DNA of 64,000 bases from NCBI GenBank assembly GCA_015660865.1, contig JACTUA010000001.1:388304-452303 (forward strand), written 5' to 3'. The stretch's first letter is position 1. Each line of letters opens with the position of its first letter. Below are positions 61,738 through 64,000 of the stretch, piece by piece. Source of the DNA: Methanomicrobiales archaeon (GTDB taxonomy: Archaea; Halobacteriota; Methanomicrobia; Methanomicrobiales; JACTUA01). A program made the position numbers and the translations under genes. The notes beneath the pieces are model-generated. The model saw only the letters and a list, made by a program, of their open reading frames with translations, had not been told where the DNA came from and made no database searches.

Positions 61738-62398
61738 CGGGTGGTGCGGCGGCCACATCCCCGGGCGCTTTCTTCTTCCGGTCGATGATCTTCTTGACCT
61801 TTTTGAGCCGGAAGAGATCCTCCCGCTCCCGCTCATCGATGGTGTTCTTGATGTACTTTGCCTGGCTCTTCAGCTGGGGGATGAGAACCTGCTCCAATGC
61901 ATTCACCCTCCGGCGGGTCATCTGGATCTCTCCGCCGATCCTTTTTAACGCGGTCTCTGTCTCCGCAAGACCGATAACGAGATCGAGCTCACCTTCGAAT
62001 TTCTCTGCCGCCTCGTCAATCCTTCCTGATACGCTGATGATGCTGTAGCCCCGTTCAAAGACGGACTTTGAGATACGCTTCTTCTCGATGACCGGAACGG
62101 GGACCCCCATGATGTTCTTGCCCGTGATATCGAGCGAGAGGCCCCTCTTTGTCGCAAAGGACGCCGATTTCACCGTGACCGGATCATCTGTTGCCAGGGC
62201 GATGAGGAGAGATTGCTGTGCCACGTCCGCCATCGCATCGAGCTCATCCCGTGAACGGGAGACGTTCTGCATGATACGGAAGAATTCCTGGATCAGCGCG
62301 TCCATCTTCTCGCGGAGGAGGTCCCGGCCCTGCTCGGCCAGCTTTATCTGGGCGCTCTTCCGGATCAGCTCCATCCGCGTCGGGTTTGCCTGTTCCAT
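61709..62398 (-). CDS. atpD: A-type ATP synthase subunit D (operon 2)
   Basis: 229 residues. ANPTRMELIRKSAQIKLAEQ and MTRRRVNALEQVLIPQLKSQ, EREDLFRLKKVKKI are the D-subunit ends, clearly diverged from the operon 1 copy (for example IKPTRSELIQLKRKIKL). It has an extra C-terminal tail of about 20 residues (GDVAAAPPVTPSSIVSG). It starts 4 nt after subunit B. The gene order A-B-D matches operon 1, but no pgk follows. Confidence 0.95.
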   Translation of the reverse strand: MEQANPTRMELIRKSAQIKLAEQGRDLLREKMDALIQEFFRIMQNVSRSRDELDAMADVAQQSLLIALATDDPVTVKSASFATKRGLSLDITGKNIMGVPVPVIEKKRISKSVFERGYSIISVSGRIDEAAEKFEGELDLVIGLAETETALKRIGGEIQMTRRRVNALEQVLIPQLKSQAKYIKNTIDEREREDLFRLKKVKKIIDRKKKAPGDVAAAPPVTPSSIVSG

Positions 62399-62402
62399 GG
62401 CA

Positions 62403-63800
62403 TCATCCCGTCCTGTGGGCCGGATGGTACTTCTGGATGTACTCCATCTTGATCTTCTTCAGCTCCTCTTCAGGGAACATGGTGAAGAGGTCCCAGGCGA
62501 TGGAGAAGGTGTTCTCGATGGAACGGTTCTCGTCCGACTGGGTGATGAACTTCTTCTCGCACTCGTCTGCAAACTTGAGGTACTTCTTGTCCAGCTCGGT
62601 GAGTGCCTCCTCTCCGACGATGGCCACAAGCCTGCGGAGGTCCCGGCCATAGGCATACAATGCGTAGAGCTGGTCGGCAACGTTGCGGTGGTCCTCGCGG
62701 GTCTTTCCGGGCCCGATCCCCAGGTTCATGAGCCGGGAGAGGCATGGGAGCACGTCGATGGGTGGGTCGGCCCCTCTTCGGTAGAGCTCCCGCGAGAGCA
62801 CGATCTGGCCCTCGGTGATGTAGCCGGTGAGGTCCGGCACCGGGTGGGTGATATCGTCATCGGGCATGGTCAGGATCGGGAGCTGGGTGATGGAGCCTTT
62901 CTTTCCCTTGATCCTCCCTGCCCTCTCGTAGATGGAGGCAAGGTCAGTGTACATGTAGCCCGGGTAGCCCCTGCGGCCCGGCACCTCCTCCCGGGCAGTG
63001 GAGATCTCCCGGAGGGCCTCGCAATAGTTGATCATGTCGGTGAGGATGACAAGCACCTGCATGTTGTGGGTGAAGGCGAGGTACTCCGCAACGGTGAGCG
63101 CGCATCGGGGCGTCGCGAGCCGCTCGATGGTCGGATCATCGGCAAGGTTCATGAAGAAGACGACGCGATCGAGTGCCCCCGTGCGCTCGAAGTCCCTCAT
63201 GAAGAAGGAGGCATCCCTGTAGGTGATCCCCATCGCAACGAAGACCACGGCAAAGACCTCCTCCTCGCCCAGCACCCGGGCCTGCCGCGCGATCTGGGCG
63301 GCCAGCTTGCTCGCGGGCAGTCCTGCGCCCGAGAAGATGGGGAGTTTCTGGCCCCGCACCAGCGTGTTCAGGGCATCAATAGCGGACATGCCGGTCTGGA
63401 TGAAGTCCGCGGGCTTGTCCCGTGCGTACGGATTGATGGGCATTCCATTGATGTCCAGGGAAGCCTCCGGGATGATATCCGGTCCCCCGTCCCGGGGCTT
63501 CCCCCTGCCATCGAAGATCCTGCCAAGCATATCGATAGAGACATCGATCCGGGCTGCTTCTCCGGTGAACCGCACCCTGGTGAGTTTGTTGTCGATCCCG
63601 CTCGTCCCTTCAAAGACCTGCACCACAGCGAGATCCCGGGAGACATCCAGGACCTGCCCGGTCCTCACCTCGCCGGATGGGAGGATGATCTTTGCGATCT
63701 CACCGAAGGAGACCCCCTTGACGAACCGCACAAAAATAAGGGGACCGGAGACGTAACTCACGGTCCTGCTCTCCTTGATGGCAAGGCTCTTTGGGGTCAT
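62403..63800 (-). CDS. atpB: A-type ATP synthase subunit B (operon 2)
   Basis: 465 residues. [60 protein letters not shown] and [20 protein letters not shown] align with all B-family blocks. Many substitutions against operon 1 show an old duplication or separate acquisition, not a recent copy. All conserved blocks are intact, so the second complex is probably functional. Start overlaps subunit A by ATGA. Confidence 0.95.
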   Translation of the reverse strand: MTPKSLAIKESRTVSYVSGPLIFVRFVKGVSFGEIAKIILPSGEVRTGQVLDVSRDLAVVQVFEGTSGIDNKLTRVRFTGEAARIDVSIDMLGRIFDGRGKPRDGGPDIIPEASLDINGMPINPYARDKPADFIQTGMSAIDALNTLVRGQKLPIFSGAGLPASKLAAQIARQARVLGEEEVFAVVFVAMGITYRDASFFMRDFERTGALDRVVFFMNLADDPTIERLATPRCALTVAEYLAFTHNMQVLVILTDMINYCEALREISTAREEVPGRRGYPGYMYTDLASIYERAGRIKGKKGSITQLPILTMPDDDITHPVPDLTGYITEGQIVLSRELYRRGADPPIDVLPCLSRLMNLGIGPGKTREDHRNVADQLYALYAYGRDLRRLVAIVGEEALTELDKKYLKFADECEKKFITQSDENRSIENTFSIAWDLFTMFPEEELKKIKMEYIQKYHPAHRTG

Positions 63801-64000
63801 CGCTCCACCTCGAGAGTTGCGACCGCCTTCTCGATTCCGGGAATCAGGCCCTTGATCCGCTCGACCTCTGAGAGTTCCTTCATTCTCCCGATCTCGGCCT
63901 TCACCGGAAGTTTCAGGATCTTGGAGAGGGTGATCCCCTTGGCCATCGCCTCGGTGATGCGATCATAGAAAGCGAGGATCACCCGCAGCATCCAGTACTG
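63797..64000 (-). CDS. atpA: A-type ATP synthase subunit A (operon 2), C-terminal end, rest outside the window
   Basis: The last 67 codons are visible ([20 protein letters not shown]...[18 protein letters not shown]). The ending ..[12 protein letters not shown] differs from the operon 1 subunit ([20 protein letters not shown]) but fits the same C-terminal helical domain. Placed by its position directly ahead of subunit B and by the 4-nt overlap. The rest of operon 2 lies beyond base 64000. Confidence 0.8.
   Translation of the reverse strand, partial: QYWMLRVILAFYDRITEAMAKGITLSKILKLPVKAEIGRMKELSEVERIKGLIPGIEKAVATLEVER

Noticed and set aside
62088-63968. A 626-codon plus-strand frame opposite atpD/atpB of operon 2
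   Set aside because: Same reason: antisense to well-conserved genes, no ribosome site, unnatural composition.
1-64000. tRNA, rRNA or CRISPR arrays
   Set aside because: No tRNA cloverleaf consensus, rRNA segment or repeat-spacer array was seen in the intergenic stretches read by eye; a covariance-model scan would be needed to rule out a single tRNA.

Overview
The window comes from a methanogenic archaeon, most likely of the order Methanomicrobiales. The evidence is archaeal A-type ATP synthase operons in the order H-I-K-E-C-F-A-B-D, archaeal TATA promoters (several apparently leaderless), Shine-Dalgarno sites in front of many genes, DUF3494 and PGF-pre-PGF surface proteins, and a radical-SAM cassette resembling SynChlorMet. 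Species cannot be told from the sequence alone. Base composition is uneven: the ATP synthase end is GC-rich, while the glycosyltransferase genes near 28-33 kb and the acyl-CoA synthetase at 0.9-3.6 kb are visibly AT-richer.

1-15 kb: the start of a uracil-DNA-glycosylase-like gene, an ADP-forming acyl-CoA synthetase fused to a GNAT domain, a patch of toxin-antitoxin genes and relics (two HicB-like genes, VapBC, a small antitoxin-like ORF), then a compact five-gene operon (5749-14659). The operon encodes a secreted/anchored protein, a 1092-residue tubulin/FtsZ-like coiled-coil GTPase, a polytopic membrane GTPase, a membrane-anchored partner and a PEGA-repeat surface protein. It reads as a trans-envelope tubulin-GTPase machine and is one of the two most interesting systems here. 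A GC-rich intergenic repeat recurs five times before 18.4 kb.

15-26 kb: mostly ordinary genes (membrane hydrolase, flavodoxin-like reductase, nitroreductase, isochorismatase-like hydrolase, DUF6448, DUF6159, small membrane and lipoproteins) and an envelope-stress-like operon (DUF883, holin-like and others).

26-46 kb: a 14.4-kb island lies between two nearly identical, inversely oriented DUF3494 (ice-binding-like) genes. It holds a nucleotidyltransferase, glycosyltransferases, and a RiPP (ribosomally made, modified peptide) cassette: two PqqD-like proteins, two radical SAM/SPASM enzymes, a seven-cysteine repeat precursor, an unannotated 34-residue CxCC peptide, an HPr-kinase-like protein fused to a signal peptidase, and an ABC exporter. 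A hairpin-dense noncoding stretch (about 37840-38295) sits inside the cassette. A third DUF3494 gene and a CsbD gene follow.

46-64 kb: small stress proteins (LEA-like, DUF1328) whose promoter shares a 59-bp element with the DUF883 operon, an IS1595-type transposase relic, a YciI gene broken by an amber codon, an AHSA1-type SRPBCC protein, and phosphoglycerate kinase directly downstream of a complete nine-gene A-type ATP synthase operon. Two paralogous small genes of unknown function separate it from a second A-type ATP synthase operon (D, B and the end of A), which runs off the window.
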